This document shows positions 1 through 9,086 of a stretch of DNA of 64,000 nucleotides, piece after piece (the stretch's first letter is position 1; the number at the start of each line of letters is the position of its first letter). Source of the stretch: Aquimarina spongiae (lineage in GTDB: Bacteria > Bacteroidota > Bacteroidia > Flavobacteriales > Flavobacteriaceae); NCBI RefSeq assembly GCF_900141785.1, contig NZ_FQYP01000008.1, forward strand, positions 299,309-363,308, read 5' to 3'. Below the pieces are notes generated by a model. It worked only from the letters and a program-made list of their open reading frames with translations, was not told where the DNA came from and did no database searches. A program made the translations under genes and the position numbers.

Positions 1-955
1 AGGTTGCAGACTCTAAACCTCCGCGAGCCGCATATTCCCATTCTGCTTCAGTAGGAAGTCTGAAGTAATTTACAAACTCCTTACCTTTTTTCTTTTGAAA
101 TGTATTTTTCTCGATAGTTCTCCATCTACAGAAGGCCTTTGCTTGTTCCCAAGAAACACCTACTACAGGGTAATCGTCGTAAGCACTATGCCAGAAATAA
201 TCATTATGCATAGGCTCATTATATGAATAAGTAAAATCCTTGATCCAAACTGTTGTATCTGGATATACTTTGATCACTTCTTCTTTTACGAACTCTTTTC
301 GTCCACCTAGTCTAGCTCTTGCCGCAGCTTCGATATCCATCCAGGTAAATCTAAATTCGTATTTACTTACATCTAGTGTACGTCTTCCATTATAAGATTC
401 TTCTAATGGGATGTACATGGTATCCATAACCTCAGCGTAAAACTCATCAGGATAATCTTCAATATCCCAAACAATATCTACGTCTTTGTTCAGTTTTCTT
501 CCTTCGTAACCAGTTTCTCCGATACCGCTGTAGTTTTCGTACATATATTTTTCGTACGGAGTCATATCAGTAGTATCTGCATCCAAGAATGCAAATTCTC
601 CGATACCTTCATCTTCTGGTACTTTACCAAGATCATCGGCCATAATTGCCAGTCGTGTTCGGATAATAGAATCTCGAACCCAGTTCACAAATTGACGATA
701 CTCACTATTGGTAATTTCGGTCTCGTCCATGTAGAAGGAACGAACGGTAACCATCTTTGTTGGTGCGTTTGCTAACGCCGCTTTGTCATCATCTGACTTA
801 CCCATAATAAAAGAACCTCCTGGAATTAGGGCCATTCCGTAAGGCTTTTCTGGGTGCCATTTTTTCCCTTGCGCTCCAACCAGTTCTCCTCGGTTTCCTC
901 GACCACAACTATAGAGCATTGCTACAATAGCAAAGAGTGATACAAATTTCTTCAT
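1..955 (-). CDS. gldK: Gliding motility / type IX secretion lipoprotein GldK (5' part; runs off the window)
   Basis: GldK (PorK in Porphyromonas) is an outer-membrane lipoprotein that forms the periplasmic ring of the type IX secretion and gliding apparatus with GldN. About 318 residues are visible. The chain starts with a short signal peptide and a lipobox ending LYSC, then a formylglycine-generating-enzyme-like fold recognisable from PYGMALIPGGSFIMGKS, the segment FYMDETEITNSEYRQF, and RLPTEAEWEYAARGG close to the window edge. The ATG at 955 is followed directly by the signal peptide, so the start is secure. In flavobacteria gldK is followed by gldL, gldM and gldN, which would lie left of this window. 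The fold resembles sulfatase-modifying enzymes, but family members serve as structural parts. Confidence 0.93.
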   Translation of the reverse strand, partial: MKKFVSLFAIVAMLYSCGRGNRGELVGAQGKKWHPEKPYGMALIPGGSFIMGKSDDDKAALANAPTKMVTVRSFYMDETEITNSEYRQFVNWVRDSIIRTRLAIMADDLGKVPEDEGIGEFAFLDADTTDMTPYEKYMYENYSGIGETGYEGRKLNKDVDIVWDIEDYPDEFYAEVMDTMYIPLEESYNGRRTLDVSKYEFRFTWMDIEAAARARLGGRKEFVKEEVIKVYPDTTVWIKDFTYSYNEPMHNDYFWHSAYDDYPVVGVSWEQAKAFCRWRTIEKNTFQKKKGKEFVNYFRLPTEAEWEYAARGGLESAT

Positions 956-1065
956 AACGTGTTTTAGGTTAAGATCTTCTAGATTTAAGGACGTAAACCT
1001 ATTTATTTATTTTCAGAAAAACAATTTTTTTCTAAAAAAAACCTTAAATCTGCCTAATAAAAATG

Positions 1066-2229
1066 TTAAACTTCGTTTTTTCGTTTTGCCTTATACCATC
1101 TTTCAGGTATTTCTTGATTACAAGCACGCTCATAATCGTTGTATGTGCAAGGTAATAACGTATGTCTTTCCAATTTATTATTACCAGATGAAATAAATGG
1201 TATTTCTATCCACCATCTTCCGGTTTTTGCACTTTTATAAAATGATAAAATTTCATCTTCTATAGGTACATTATAATGCAATGTACTCTTCAAATTTTTC
1301 ACATCTAATTCGTTGGACCTGTAATTCACCCCTTCTACAAAATACCATATCATTTGGGCAATCAATAGAGCAGCCGTTTCTTCGTTCTTAAAGTTCTTGA
1401 ATTCATAAATTCCAAAACTTTTTACTTTATCACTGATCCCCGCATAACGCGCTATAGCACATATCTCCCTACCATCAAAACCATTTGGAGACGAAATACT
1501 CCCCTGTAGACTTGTCGAATTTAAAACTCCCAAATCTAACGCTACGATATCAGCATCCCTCATAATAGGTTCTACAATAGTAATATCTGAAATCACTTCT
1601 CCTAATCGATATGCATCAAAATATAACTTTTCGATCAAATCGATTTCTTCTTGAGGATTAAAATAGGTTTGATACCCTATATTGCTATAATTAAAAAGAT
1701 TATAGGGTTGCTCTACTATAATCTTACCTACAAAAGATTTGTTTGAGATCGGTTGCGAAGAATTCCCCAGATCAAATCTACTATCCACATTAACCAGATT
1801 TACCATACGTTCTAAAATATCAAAAGAACGATATTGCGCATATACCAAATCCTGGCTTCCTCCTATAATAATAGGAATGATGTTTTTTTGTAATAATGCA
1901 GATAACACCTCCTGAACCAAATAATAAGTATCACTCACTTCGTTTCCCGGAGTTACATCTCCCAGATCCACAATATTAGCACTCCAATTTCCCGGGTACA
2001 ACTCGTAAAACGATTTACGGACGGTATCAAAATTTAGCTTCTCTCCTAAAAAATCAACATCATTACGATTTTCTCTTACGCCCAACAAGGCAATATCCAC
2101 CTTTTTGAGATCTGGCACTCCTTGGTCGACAGTATGAATTTTTATTTTTTTTCCTAAAGCATGTTCGGAGAGCAATTTGGTATGCGCAGCAACTAAATCA
2201 CTAACAGGAGCAAGAAATTCGAAAGACAT
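1066..2229 (-). CDS. Arginase/formimidoylglutamase-fold protein with degenerate metal site
   Basis: A 387-residue protein of the ureohydrolase (arginase, agmatinase, formimidoylglutamase) superfamily, usually annotated formimidoylglutamase. The superfamily binds two manganese ions through GG(D/N)H, DAHxD and SxDxDxxDP. Here the equivalents are GGSQD (residues 123-127, His to Gln126), DSRFD (149-153, His to Arg151) and ALDLGVLNS (230-238, second Asp to Gly234). Three expected ligands are therefore replaced, and I infer that the binuclear metal site is lost and the protein is not a normal hydrolase. The fold appears intact, with IIPIIIGG and VKSFGIYEF strands and no frameshift. It starts 3 nt after the topA stop and lies upstream of gldK, an arrangement I recognise from other flavobacteria, so a retained non-catalytic role is plausible. 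No signal peptide is visible. Confidence 0.8.
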   Translation of the reverse strand: MSFEFLAPVSDLVAAHTKLLSEHALGKKIKIHTVDQGVPDLKKVDIALLGVRENRNDVDFLGEKLNFDTVRKSFYELYPGNWSANIVDLGDVTPGNEVSDTYYLVQEVLSALLQKNIIPIIIGGSQDLVYAQYRSFDILERMVNLVNVDSRFDLGNSSQPISNKSFVGKIIVEQPYNLFNYSNIGYQTYFNPQEEIDLIEKLYFDAYRLGEVISDITIVEPIMRDADIVALDLGVLNSTSLQGSISSPNGFDGREICAIARYAGISDKVKSFGIYEFKNFKNEETAALLIAQMIWYFVEGVNYRSNELDVKNLKSTLHYNVPIEDEILSFYKSAKTGRWWIEIPFISSGNNKLERHTLLPCTYNDYERACNQEIPERWYKAKRKNEV

Positions 2230-2232
2230 TAT

Positions 2233-4740
2233 TTATTTCTTTTTGGTAGTCGTTTTCTTTTTGGCAGTTGTTTTCTTCTTGGTTGTCTTTTTCTTGGGAG
2301 CATTCTTTTCGATAAGATCTTTTACTTTATCCAAGGTCAATTTGGTAGCATCCACGGTCTTAGGCAACTCAATTTTGATTTTTCCTTGGATGATATTACT
2401 TCTACCCCACCTTGCTTTTTCTACACGAATACCTTCTTCTTCCCAATTATGAATTACCTTATCGATCTCCTTTTGTTTCTTTTCTTCGATAAGATGTACA
2501 ATTTCTTCATCAGTAAGATTATCGAAATCATACTTTTTACTCACATTGATAAACATATTGTTCCATTTCAGGAACGGACCAAATCTTCCTTTCCCTTTTT
2601 GAACTGGTAGATTTTCATATGTATATATAGGAGCGTCTGCTTTTTCTTTCTCATCGATAAGCACAATTGCCCTATCCAGATTAACCTCTAGTGGATCCTC
2701 TCCTTTAGGCAAGGAAACAAACTTATCTCCAAAACGAACATAAGGTCCAAACCTACCATTATTTACAACGATAGTTTCTCCTTTATAATTACCCAACTCT
2801 TTTGGCAATTGGAACAAGTCCATCGCTTCTTCAAAAGTAATGCTACTTAAAGTTTGTCCAGGTGGTAAACTTGCAAATTTCGGTTTATCTTCATCATCGG
2901 CAGTTCCGATTTGTACCATAGGACCAAATTTCCCTAATCGCACACTCACTACCTTCCCTGAAGCCGGATCCTCTCCAAGGATGCGCTCTCCCACTTCTCT
3001 TTCTGCATTTTGCGCAACATCTTCTACTCTGGGATGAAATTCTTCATAAAACTCTTTCATCACATGTGTCCAGTCTTCCTGACCTTCGGCAATCTCATCA
3101 AAATCTTGCTCTACCTTTGCAGTAAAGTTATAATCCAGAATCGCAGAGAAATGATTTACCAAAAAGTCATTTACCACAACTCCTACATCGGTAGGGATCA
3201 ATTTCCCTTTATCACTTCCTACTTTTTCGGATAACTTATTTTCTTTTACAGTATCTCCAGACAACATAAGTTGCACATACGGCCTTAACTCTCCTTCCTT
3301 GGCTCCTTTCTCTACATAGTTTCTATTCTGAATAGTAGAAATCGTTGGTGCGTAAGTAGAAGGTCTTCCTATTCCTAGCTCTTCTAATTTTTTTACCAGA
3401 GATGCTTCGGTATATCGACTTGGCGGACGAGTAAATCTTTCGGTTGCTGAAATATATGCATTATATAAAGTCTCATTGACTTTCATCTGAGGCAAAATTC
3501 CTTTTTGCTCTTCATCTTCATCATCATTACCTTCCAGATACACTTTCAAGAAACCTTCAAATTTGATCATCTCTCCATTTGCGGTAAAATGCTCATTATG
3601 CGTATTTGCCTCAATTCTCACATTAGTTCTTTCCAATTGAGCATCGCTCATTTGCGAAGCAATTGCACGTTTCCAGATCAACTCATATAATCGTTGTTGA
3701 TCATAATCTACATTTACCGTATGTCTCGAAAAATCCGTAGGACGAATCGCTTCGTGAGCTTCTTGAGCCCCTTTGGCTTTTCCTTTATATTGTCTTGGTT
3801 TACTATACTCCTCTCCATAAGCTGAAACAATCTCAGCTTTAGCTCCGTTTTGTGCTTCAGTAGAAAGATTGACACTATCTGTTCTCATATAGGTAATCAA
3901 ACCGGCCTCATACAATCGCTGCGCCATGGTCATGGTTCTGCTTACCGAGAAATATAATTTACGAGATGCCTCTTGCTGCAATGTAGAAGTTGTAAAAGGT
4001 GGCGCTGGCGATTTTTTGGCTGGCTTTTTTGTCAATTCTCCAACCTTGAAAGTAGCTCCTATATTTTTTTGAAGAAACGCTTCTGCTTCTTCTTTGGTCT
4101 TAAAATTCTTAGGAAGTTTAGCTTTAAACGATTTTCCACTTTCGTTAGAAAATTCTGCATCGATTCTGTAGGATGCCTCTGGATTAAAGCTAGTGATCTC
4201 TCTTTCGCGTTCTACAATTAATCGTACAGATACTGATTGTACTCTACCTGCAGACAATCCTCCTTTTACCTTACGCCATAACACTGGAGATAATTCGTAT
4301 CCCACCAATCGATCCAAAACACGTCTTGCCTGTTGGGCGTTTACCAGATTATAATCGATGGTTCTAGGATTTTCTATAGCTTTTAAAATTGCATTTTTAG
4401 TAATCTCATGAAATACAATTCTACGTGTTTTCGCTTTGTCTAATTTTAGTGTTTCTGCAAGGTGCCATGCAATAGCCTCTCCTTCTCGGTCCTCATCACT
4501 TGCTAGCCAAACCATTTCAGCTTTCATGGATAGATCCTTTAGTTTCTTTACGACATCTTTCTTGTCTTTAGACACTATATATTTAGGAGTAAAATCTCCA
4601 TCAACATCGACCCCTAATTCTTTGGCAGGCAAATCCGCAATATGCCCAAAACTAGATTCGACAGTATAATCTTTTCCGAGAAATTTTTCTATAGTTTTGG
4701 CCTTGGCAGGCGACTCTACAATCACTAAATTCTTAGCCAT
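2233..4740 (-). CDS. topA: DNA topoisomerase I
   Basis: Type IA topoisomerase of 835 residues, which relaxes negative supercoils through a transient 5'-phosphotyrosine. The Toprim domain starts at residue 4 (VESPAKAKTIEKFLG) and carries the acidic metal motif SDEDREGEA (81-89). The catalytic tyrosine is Y284 in LITYMRTDS. The C-terminal third consists of topoisomerase C-terminal repeats (several copies of G.FGP..), without the four-cysteine zinc ribbons of the E. coli enzyme; I see no cysteine in the protein. It ends in a lysine/threonine-rich tail of about 25 residues, common in Bacteroidota and probably a DNA-binding extension. The arginase-fold gene follows after 3 nt, suggesting co-transcription. 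A good promoter lies just upstream. Confidence 0.97.
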   Translation of the reverse strand: MAKNLVIVESPAKAKTIEKFLGKDYTVESSFGHIADLPAKELGVDVDGDFTPKYIVSKDKKDVVKKLKDLSMKAEMVWLASDEDREGEAIAWHLAETLKLDKAKTRRIVFHEITKNAILKAIENPRTIDYNLVNAQQARRVLDRLVGYELSPVLWRKVKGGLSAGRVQSVSVRLIVEREREITSFNPEASYRIDAEFSNESGKSFKAKLPKNFKTKEEAEAFLQKNIGATFKVGELTKKPAKKSPAPPFTTSTLQQEASRKLYFSVSRTMTMAQRLYEAGLITYMRTDSVNLSTEAQNGAKAEIVSAYGEEYSKPRQYKGKAKGAQEAHEAIRPTDFSRHTVNVDYDQQRLYELIWKRAIASQMSDAQLERTNVRIEANTHNEHFTANGEMIKFEGFLKVYLEGNDDEDEEQKGILPQMKVNETLYNAYISATERFTRPPSRYTEASLVKKLEELGIGRPSTYAPTISTIQNRNYVEKGAKEGELRPYVQLMLSGDTVKENKLSEKVGSDKGKLIPTDVGVVVNDFLVNHFSAILDYNFTAKVEQDFDEIAEGQEDWTHVMKEFYEEFHPRVEDVAQNAEREVGERILGEDPASGKVVSVRLGKFGPMVQIGTADDEDKPKFASLPPGQTLSSITFEEAMDLFQLPKELGNYKGETIVVNNGRFGPYVRFGDKFVSLPKGEDPLEVNLDRAIVLIDEKEKADAPIYTYENLPVQKGKGRFGPFLKWNNMFINVSKKYDFDNLTDEEIVHLIEEKKQKEIDKVIHNWEEEGIRVEKARWGRSNIIQGKIKIELPKTVDATKLTLDKVKDLIEKNAPKKKTTKKKTTAKKKTTTKKK

Positions 4741-4760
4741 AATCCTTTAATTTCAGACCA

Positions 4761-4788
4761 CAAAAGTATATCAAAAAAATGATATCAA
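4761..4788 (-). promoter_or_regulatory. Promoter of topA
   Basis: On the minus strand a perfect -7 element TACTTTTG (plus coordinates 4761-4768) is preceded by TTG (4786-4788) with a 17-nt gap. This fits the Bacteroidota consensus TTTG / TAnnTTTG. It gives a short leader before the ATG at 4740. Confidence 0.55.
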
Positions 4789-4846
4789 GATTGTTTATCA
4801 AAAAATTAGTTTAAAAATAAGCTGTAAAAATAACAGCCGATCGCTT

Positions 4847-5638
4847 TTATTTTACAAACAGTGTATTGTCTTGCTCTTCCTCATCATCATCAAAACCTAC
4901 CGTGTCTTTATACAAATAATACACAGGCATATACACAAAAGAAGCTGTAAAAAACACTCCCACCAAACACAAGAGAAAACCAACAAATTGAGCCAGAATC
5001 GACGAAATAATAATAAGTCCAAATGCAATCAGCCAAACTTTGTTTCCTAATTTAAAACTGGCCTTGATCAAATCCGAAGTACTTAGGTCCGGGTTGAAAG
5101 CAAATATCACTCCTAGTAACTGCAAAGGCACAATCACATAAAAAAGAGGAAGATAACATAATAAGGTAGCCAATAAAGCAATCCCAAACGTAGCAATGGC
5201 CAGTGTAAATATTTTGATTAAATACTTTCCTTTAAAAAACATGAAATATTTTGAGCTTTCCAGTTCACCCAAATCAGCTTGTTTGCAAACTTTATAGAAG
5301 TGAGCAGTGATCCCTAACTGAAAAGCTGATGCAATAATAGATACTACCAAGACCAGAATAATAAATAAAATCATTATTCCAATAGACAGCTCTTCGTGAC
5401 CATATCCAGGATCTCCATACTCCGAATAACCACCCTCATATCCTGCCAATCCCGCTAATGCAATTATAGGAATATACATGACAAAAATTAAAGGTAAAAC
5501 AATGACAGTGGATATCAGTAAATGAATGAATCCTTGTAACCAGACTTTTTTGAATAACTCGATACTCTTATTAAATATATCTCCAAAATCTGGGGATTTG
5601 CTATTTTCTATTTTTCCAAAAAGTTTATTGGCTTGCAT
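4847..5638 (-). CDS. Conserved integral membrane protein, function unknown
   Basis: A 263-residue hydrophobic protein that I cannot assign to a pathway. About five or six membrane segments are visible, at roughly residues 38-62, 88-112, 138-165, 170-190 and 205-235, with a glycine/tyrosine/glutamate-rich loop near 66-84 and an acidic C-terminus (DDDEEEQD). The general look is that of the membrane domains found in Yip1-like or glycerophosphodiesterase-associated proteins. The ATG at 5638 is preceded on the minus strand by a perfect -7 element TATATTTG (plus 5664-5671), though no clear -33 box. It is divergent from miaB and shares an 89-nt intergenic region with it. Confidence 0.75.
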   Translation of the reverse strand: MQANKLFGKIENSKSPDFGDIFNKSIELFKKVWLQGFIHLLISTVIVLPLIFVMYIPIIALAGLAGYEGGYSEYGDPGYGHEELSIGIMILFIILVLVVSIIASAFQLGITAHFYKVCKQADLGELESSKYFMFFKGKYLIKIFTLAIATFGIALLATLLCYLPLFYVIVPLQLLGVIFAFNPDLSTSDLIKASFKLGNKVWLIAFGLIIISSILAQFVGFLLCLVGVFFTASFVYMPVYYLYKDTVGFDDDEEEQDNTLFVK

Positions 5639-5698
5639 AGTGTTTATTTTTGGTTGGACTTCTCAAATATATATTTTTTAAAAATAAAACCCTGCCAC

Positions 5699-5730
5699 TT
5701 TGTCATAAATCGTATTAAAAAGTATCTTTG
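5699..5730 (+). promoter_or_regulatory. Promoter of miaB
   Basis: TTTG at 5699-5702, a 20-nt spacer, then TATCTTTG at 5723-5730 matches the Bacteroidota consensus. The predicted transcription start near 5737 lies downstream of the in-frame ATG at 5728, which supports the later ATG at 5767 as the miaB start. Confidence 0.75.
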
Positions 5731-5766
5731 CACATTATTTGCCTCAATTCGTTAAGGAATATTTGT

Positions 5767-7212
5767 ATGGAGAAGATTATAGATGAAAATAAACAAGGAC
5801 AACCTCTTGTTCTAGACCAGGAGAAGGAAAACCAACGAAAGCTTTTTATCGAAAGCTATGGTTGTCAAATGAATTTTAGCGATAGCGAAATAGTAGCTTC
5901 TATTTTGGCTAAAGAAGGATTTAATACCACACAAAATCTAGAAGATGCTGACCTAGTATTGGTCAACACTTGCTCTATTCGCGAAAAGGCAGAACAAACT
6001 GTAAGAAAACGTCTAGAAAAATATAATGCCGTAAAAAAAATCAATCCAGGAATGAAAGTAGGAGTTCTTGGCTGTATGGCAGAGCGTCTTAAAAGTAAGT
6101 TTCTTGAAGAAGAAAAAATTGTGGATCTCGTAGTGGGTCCGGACGCATATAAAGATCTACCTAATCTTATCGAAGAAGTCGACGCAGGTCGTAATGCCGT
6201 AAATGTCATCCTTTCTAAAGAAGAAACCTATGGAGATATTTCTCCAGTGAGATTGCAAAGCAATGGGGTTTCTGCCTTTGTATCAATCACAAGAGGATGT
6301 GATAACATGTGTACCTTCTGTGTAGTTCCGTTTACCAGAGGAAGAGAACGTAGTCGTGATCCACAAAGTATCATGGAAGAAATTAACGAATTGGCAACTC
6401 AAAATTTTAAGGAAATTACCTTATTGGGACAAAACGTAGATAGCTACCTATGGTACGGTGGAGGATTGAAGAAAGATTTTGAAAAAGCCAGCGATTTTCA
6501 AAAAGCAACTGCCGTAAATTTTGCAAAGTTATTGGATATGGTTGCCGAAAAACATCCTAAACTAAGATTGCGTTTTACCACTTCTAATCCTCAAGACATG
6601 ACATTGGATGTAATTGAAGTAATGGCAAAACACAAAAACATCTGTAAATATATTCACCTTCCTATCCAAAGCGGTAGTGATCGGATCCTGAAGGAAATGA
6701 ACAGATTACATACCCGACAGGAATATTTTGATCTTATCGACAATATCAAACGTATCATTCCGGATTGTGCGATCTCGCAAGATATTATTACCGGGTTCCC
6801 AACAGAAACCGAAGATGACCATAAAGACACCTTATCTCTTATGGAATATGTAAAATACGATTATGGTTTTATGTTTGCTTATTCGGAACGACCTGGAACA
6901 CTGGCTGCACGTAAAATGGAAGATGATATTCCTGAGCCGGTAAAGAAAAGACGTTTGGCAGAGATTATTGAGGCACAACGCAAACACAGCGCATACAGAC
7001 ATCAAAGTTTTGTGGGGCAAACCGTAGAAGTTTTGATCGAGAAAGCCTCAAAAAAATCGGATGCACACTGGAGTGGTAGAACTACTCAGAACACCGTAGC
7101 AGTATTCCCAAAAGGAGATTACAAAATAGGAGATTTTGTAATGGTCAAAATTAATGAATGCACGAGTGCCACCCTCTTGGGTGATGCTGTTGGGTACTCT
7201 GACAACAACTAA
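5767..7212 (+). CDS. miaB: tRNA-2-methylthio-N6-dimethylallyladenosine synthase MiaB
   Basis: Radical-SAM methylthiotransferase that adds a methylthio group to i6A37 of tRNAs reading UNN codons. The protein is 481 residues from the ATG at 5767; an ATG at 5728 in the same frame is rejected because the promoter's -7 element overlaps it. The N-terminal UPF0004 domain (ESYGCQMNFSDSE, NTCSIREKAE, GCMAERLK) carries the three cysteines of the auxiliary cluster. The radical-SAM motif CDNMCTFC follows, with TRGRERSR after it, and a C-terminal TRAM domain (SFVGQTVEVLIE) binds the tRNA. It heads a plus-strand gene series continuing with the sigma-54 activator 34 nt downstream. Confidence 0.97.
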   Translation: MEKIIDENKQGQPLVLDQEKENQRKLFIESYGCQMNFSDSEIVASILAKEGFNTTQNLEDADLVLVNTCSIREKAEQTVRKRLEKYNAVKKINPGMKVGVLGCMAERLKSKFLEEEKIVDLVVGPDAYKDLPNLIEEVDAGRNAVNVILSKEETYGDISPVRLQSNGVSAFVSITRGCDNMCTFCVVPFTRGRERSRDPQSIMEEINELATQNFKEITLLGQNVDSYLWYGGGLKKDFEKASDFQKATAVNFAKLLDMVAEKHPKLRLRFTTSNPQDMTLDVIEVMAKHKNICKYIHLPIQSGSDRILKEMNRLHTRQEYFDLIDNIKRIIPDCAISQDIITGFPTETEDDHKDTLSLMEYVKYDYGFMFAYSERPGTLAARKMEDDIPEPVKKRRLAEIIEAQRKHSAYRHQSFVGQTVEVLIEKASKKSDAHWSGRTTQNTVAVFPKGDYKIGDFVMVKINECTSATLLGDAVGYSDNN

Positions 7213-7246
7213 ATAAAACAACTTAAAACCAAGTAATATAAACCGA

Positions 7247-8512
7247 ATGGAATCTGTTCAAGCCATAAAACAAAGATTTGGAATTATAGGTAACGACCCT
7301 AAACTAAATCGTGCGGTAGAAAAAGCCATTCAGGTGGCTCCTACCGATATTTCGGTTCTGGTAACTGGAGAAAGTGGAGTGGGTAAAGAAAGTATTCCAA
7401 AAATCATACACTCATTATCGCATCGCAAACATGGCAAATATATCGCTGTAAACTGCGGTGCGATTCCAGAAGGAACCATCGACAGTGAATTGTTTGGTCA
7501 CGAAAAAGGTGCTTTTACCGGGGCAACGCAAACCAGAAATGGATATTTTGAAGTAGCCAGCGGAGGAACGATCTTTTTGGACGAAGTCGGTGAATTACCA
7601 TTAACCACTCAGGTTAGACTTTTGAGAGTGCTCGAAAACGGAGAATTCATCAAAGTAGGGTCTTCAAAAGTACAAAAGACCGATGTTCGTATTGTGGCAG
7701 CGACCAATGTAAATATGTTTGAAGCCATCAAAAAAGGAAAATTCAGGGAAGATCTGTACTATCGTTTAAGTACGGTAGAAATTCTACTACCTCCTTTACG
7801 AGAGAGAAAAGACGACATCCATCTTCTGTTCAGAAAATTTGCTTCAGACTTTGCCACCAAATACAAAATGCCAACCATTAGGCTTGCAGATGATGCGGTA
7901 GCCATGCTAGAAAAATATCATTGGAGCGGAAACATCAGGCAATTGCGCAACATTGCAGAGCAAATTTCAGTCCTTGAACAAAACAGAACGATCTCGGCAG
8001 TAGCCTTAAACAGTTATTTACCCAATATTGGAAGCAACCTGCCTGCTGTGATTTCTTCTGACAAAAAAGAAAGTGATTTTAGCAACGAACGAGAAATTTT
8101 GTACAAGGTTCTTTTTGATATGAAAGGAGATCTTAATGACCTTAAAAAGTTGACTATGGAGCTGATGCGGAGTGGCAACACCCAACAGGTACAAAAAGAC
8201 AACGAAGGTTTGATTCGAAAAATTTATCGCGAAGACGAGGAAGAAAAGAACGTTCATTTTGAAGAACCGGTTACTCCTGCCGCAGAAGTGTTGCAGATTT
8301 CTTCGCCAACGCCTCCTATAATAAAAGAAGAAGACAAATATCACTTTGCCGAAGAAATTGAAGAAGAAGAAACCTTATCCCTTCAGGATAAAGAATTAGA
8401 ATTGATAAAAAAATCATTGGAGCGCCATCGAGGGAAACGAAAAGCCGCTGCAGAAGAATTAGGGATTAGCGAGCGAACGCTGTATAGAAAAATCAAACAA
8501 TACAACCTGTAA
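7247..8512 (+). CDS. Sigma-54-dependent activator (AAA+ and Fis-type HTH)
   Basis: A 421-residue enhancer-binding protein. The AAA+ domain begins almost at the N-terminus: Walker A GESGVGKES, the sigma-54 contact loop GAFTGA, a Walker B-type segment GGTIFLDEVGELP and the arginine-finger region REDLYYRL are all present. A long acidic linker (about 270-370, rich in E and D) leads to a Fis-type helix-turn-helix at the C-terminus (RGKRKAAAEELGISERTLYRKIKQYNL region). There is no N-terminal receiver, GAF or PAS domain, so the signal must come from elsewhere or activity is set by expression. The order miaB, activator, lptE, secG, groES, groEL is familiar from flavobacterial genomes. Targets cannot be read from the sequence. 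Confidence 0.93.
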   Translation: MESVQAIKQRFGIIGNDPKLNRAVEKAIQVAPTDISVLVTGESGVGKESIPKIIHSLSHRKHGKYIAVNCGAIPEGTIDSELFGHEKGAFTGATQTRNGYFEVASGGTIFLDEVGELPLTTQVRLLRVLENGEFIKVGSSKVQKTDVRIVAATNVNMFEAIKKGKFREDLYYRLSTVEILLPPLRERKDDIHLLFRKFASDFATKYKMPTIRLADDAVAMLEKYHWSGNIRQLRNIAEQISVLEQNRTISAVALNSYLPNIGSNLPAVISSDKKESDFSNEREILYKVLFDMKGDLNDLKKLTMELMRSGNTQQVQKDNEGLIRKIYREDEEEKNVHFEEPVTPAAEVLQISSPTPPIIKEEDKYHFAEEIEEEETLSLQDKELELIKKSLERHRGKRKAAAEELGISERTLYRKIKQYNL

Positions 8513-8555
8513 GTGATACAGGGGTTTAAACAAAACAACTCATAATTTATAATTA

Positions 8556-9062
8556 ATGAGCAAAGTAAAATACATTATCATTGCTATACTGGCAATCACA
8601 TTATGCCAGGGATGCGGGGTTTACTCTTTTACCGGTACCAACATCTCTCCAAACACCAAAACGTTTCAGGTCAACTTCTTTCAGAATCAATCGCCCAGGA
8701 TTTTCCCCGGAGCCGATCAACGATTTACTAATCAGTTACAGGATCTGATTCTTAACCAAACTAATTTGGATTTGGTGACCTCAGGAGGAGATATTATTTA
8801 CGAAGGAGAAATTGTACAGGATTATGTAGCTCCAAACACAGCTACTTCGAATATCACAGCAGCACAAAACCGATTGACCATCGCGGTGAATATGCGATTT
8901 TATGACACCAAAGATTCTACTCAGGATTTGGAACAACGCTTTTCATTCTTTTTCGATTATCCGGCATCGCAATCTGAAAATGCAGTTAGAGATGAAGCCT
9001 TACAAATCATTTACGAAAGAATCACACAAGATATGTTTAACGCTACCTTAGCAAGGTGGTAA
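8556..9062 (+). CDS. lptE: LptE-like LPS-assembly lipoprotein
   Basis: A 168-residue lipoprotein of the Bacteroidota LptE family. In the lipopolysaccharide transport pathway LptE plugs the LptD barrel in the outer membrane. A signal peptide with lipobox LCQGC is followed by the typical GVYSFTGTNISP and the NFFQNQSP..FPGADQRFTNQLQDLI segment, with a C-terminal amphipathic strand/helix pattern. The start is an ATG at 8556 in a TTAATG context. It lies between the sigma-54 activator and a TTG-initiated conserved gene and is probably co-transcribed with both. The name rests on family resemblance and on this common gene order. Confidence 0.85.
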   Translation: MSKVKYIIIAILAITLCQGCGVYSFTGTNISPNTKTFQVNFFQNQSPRIFPGADQRFTNQLQDLILNQTNLDLVTSGGDIIYEGEIVQDYVAPNTATSNITAAQNRLTIAVNMRFYDTKDSTQDLEQRFSFFFDYPASQSENAVRDEALQIIYERITQDMFNATLARW

Positions 9063-9086
9063 TCTATCAAATTATACAAGTATCTA

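Noticed and set aside
2177..2452. Plus-strand frame encoding a very hydrophobic peptide
   Set aside because: Antisense of the Lys/Thr-rich tail of topA; the hydrophobicity is a by-product.
5728..5766. Upstream ATG extending miaB by 13 residues
   Set aside because: The promoter's -7 element overlaps this ATG and the added residues are not part of the MiaB family.
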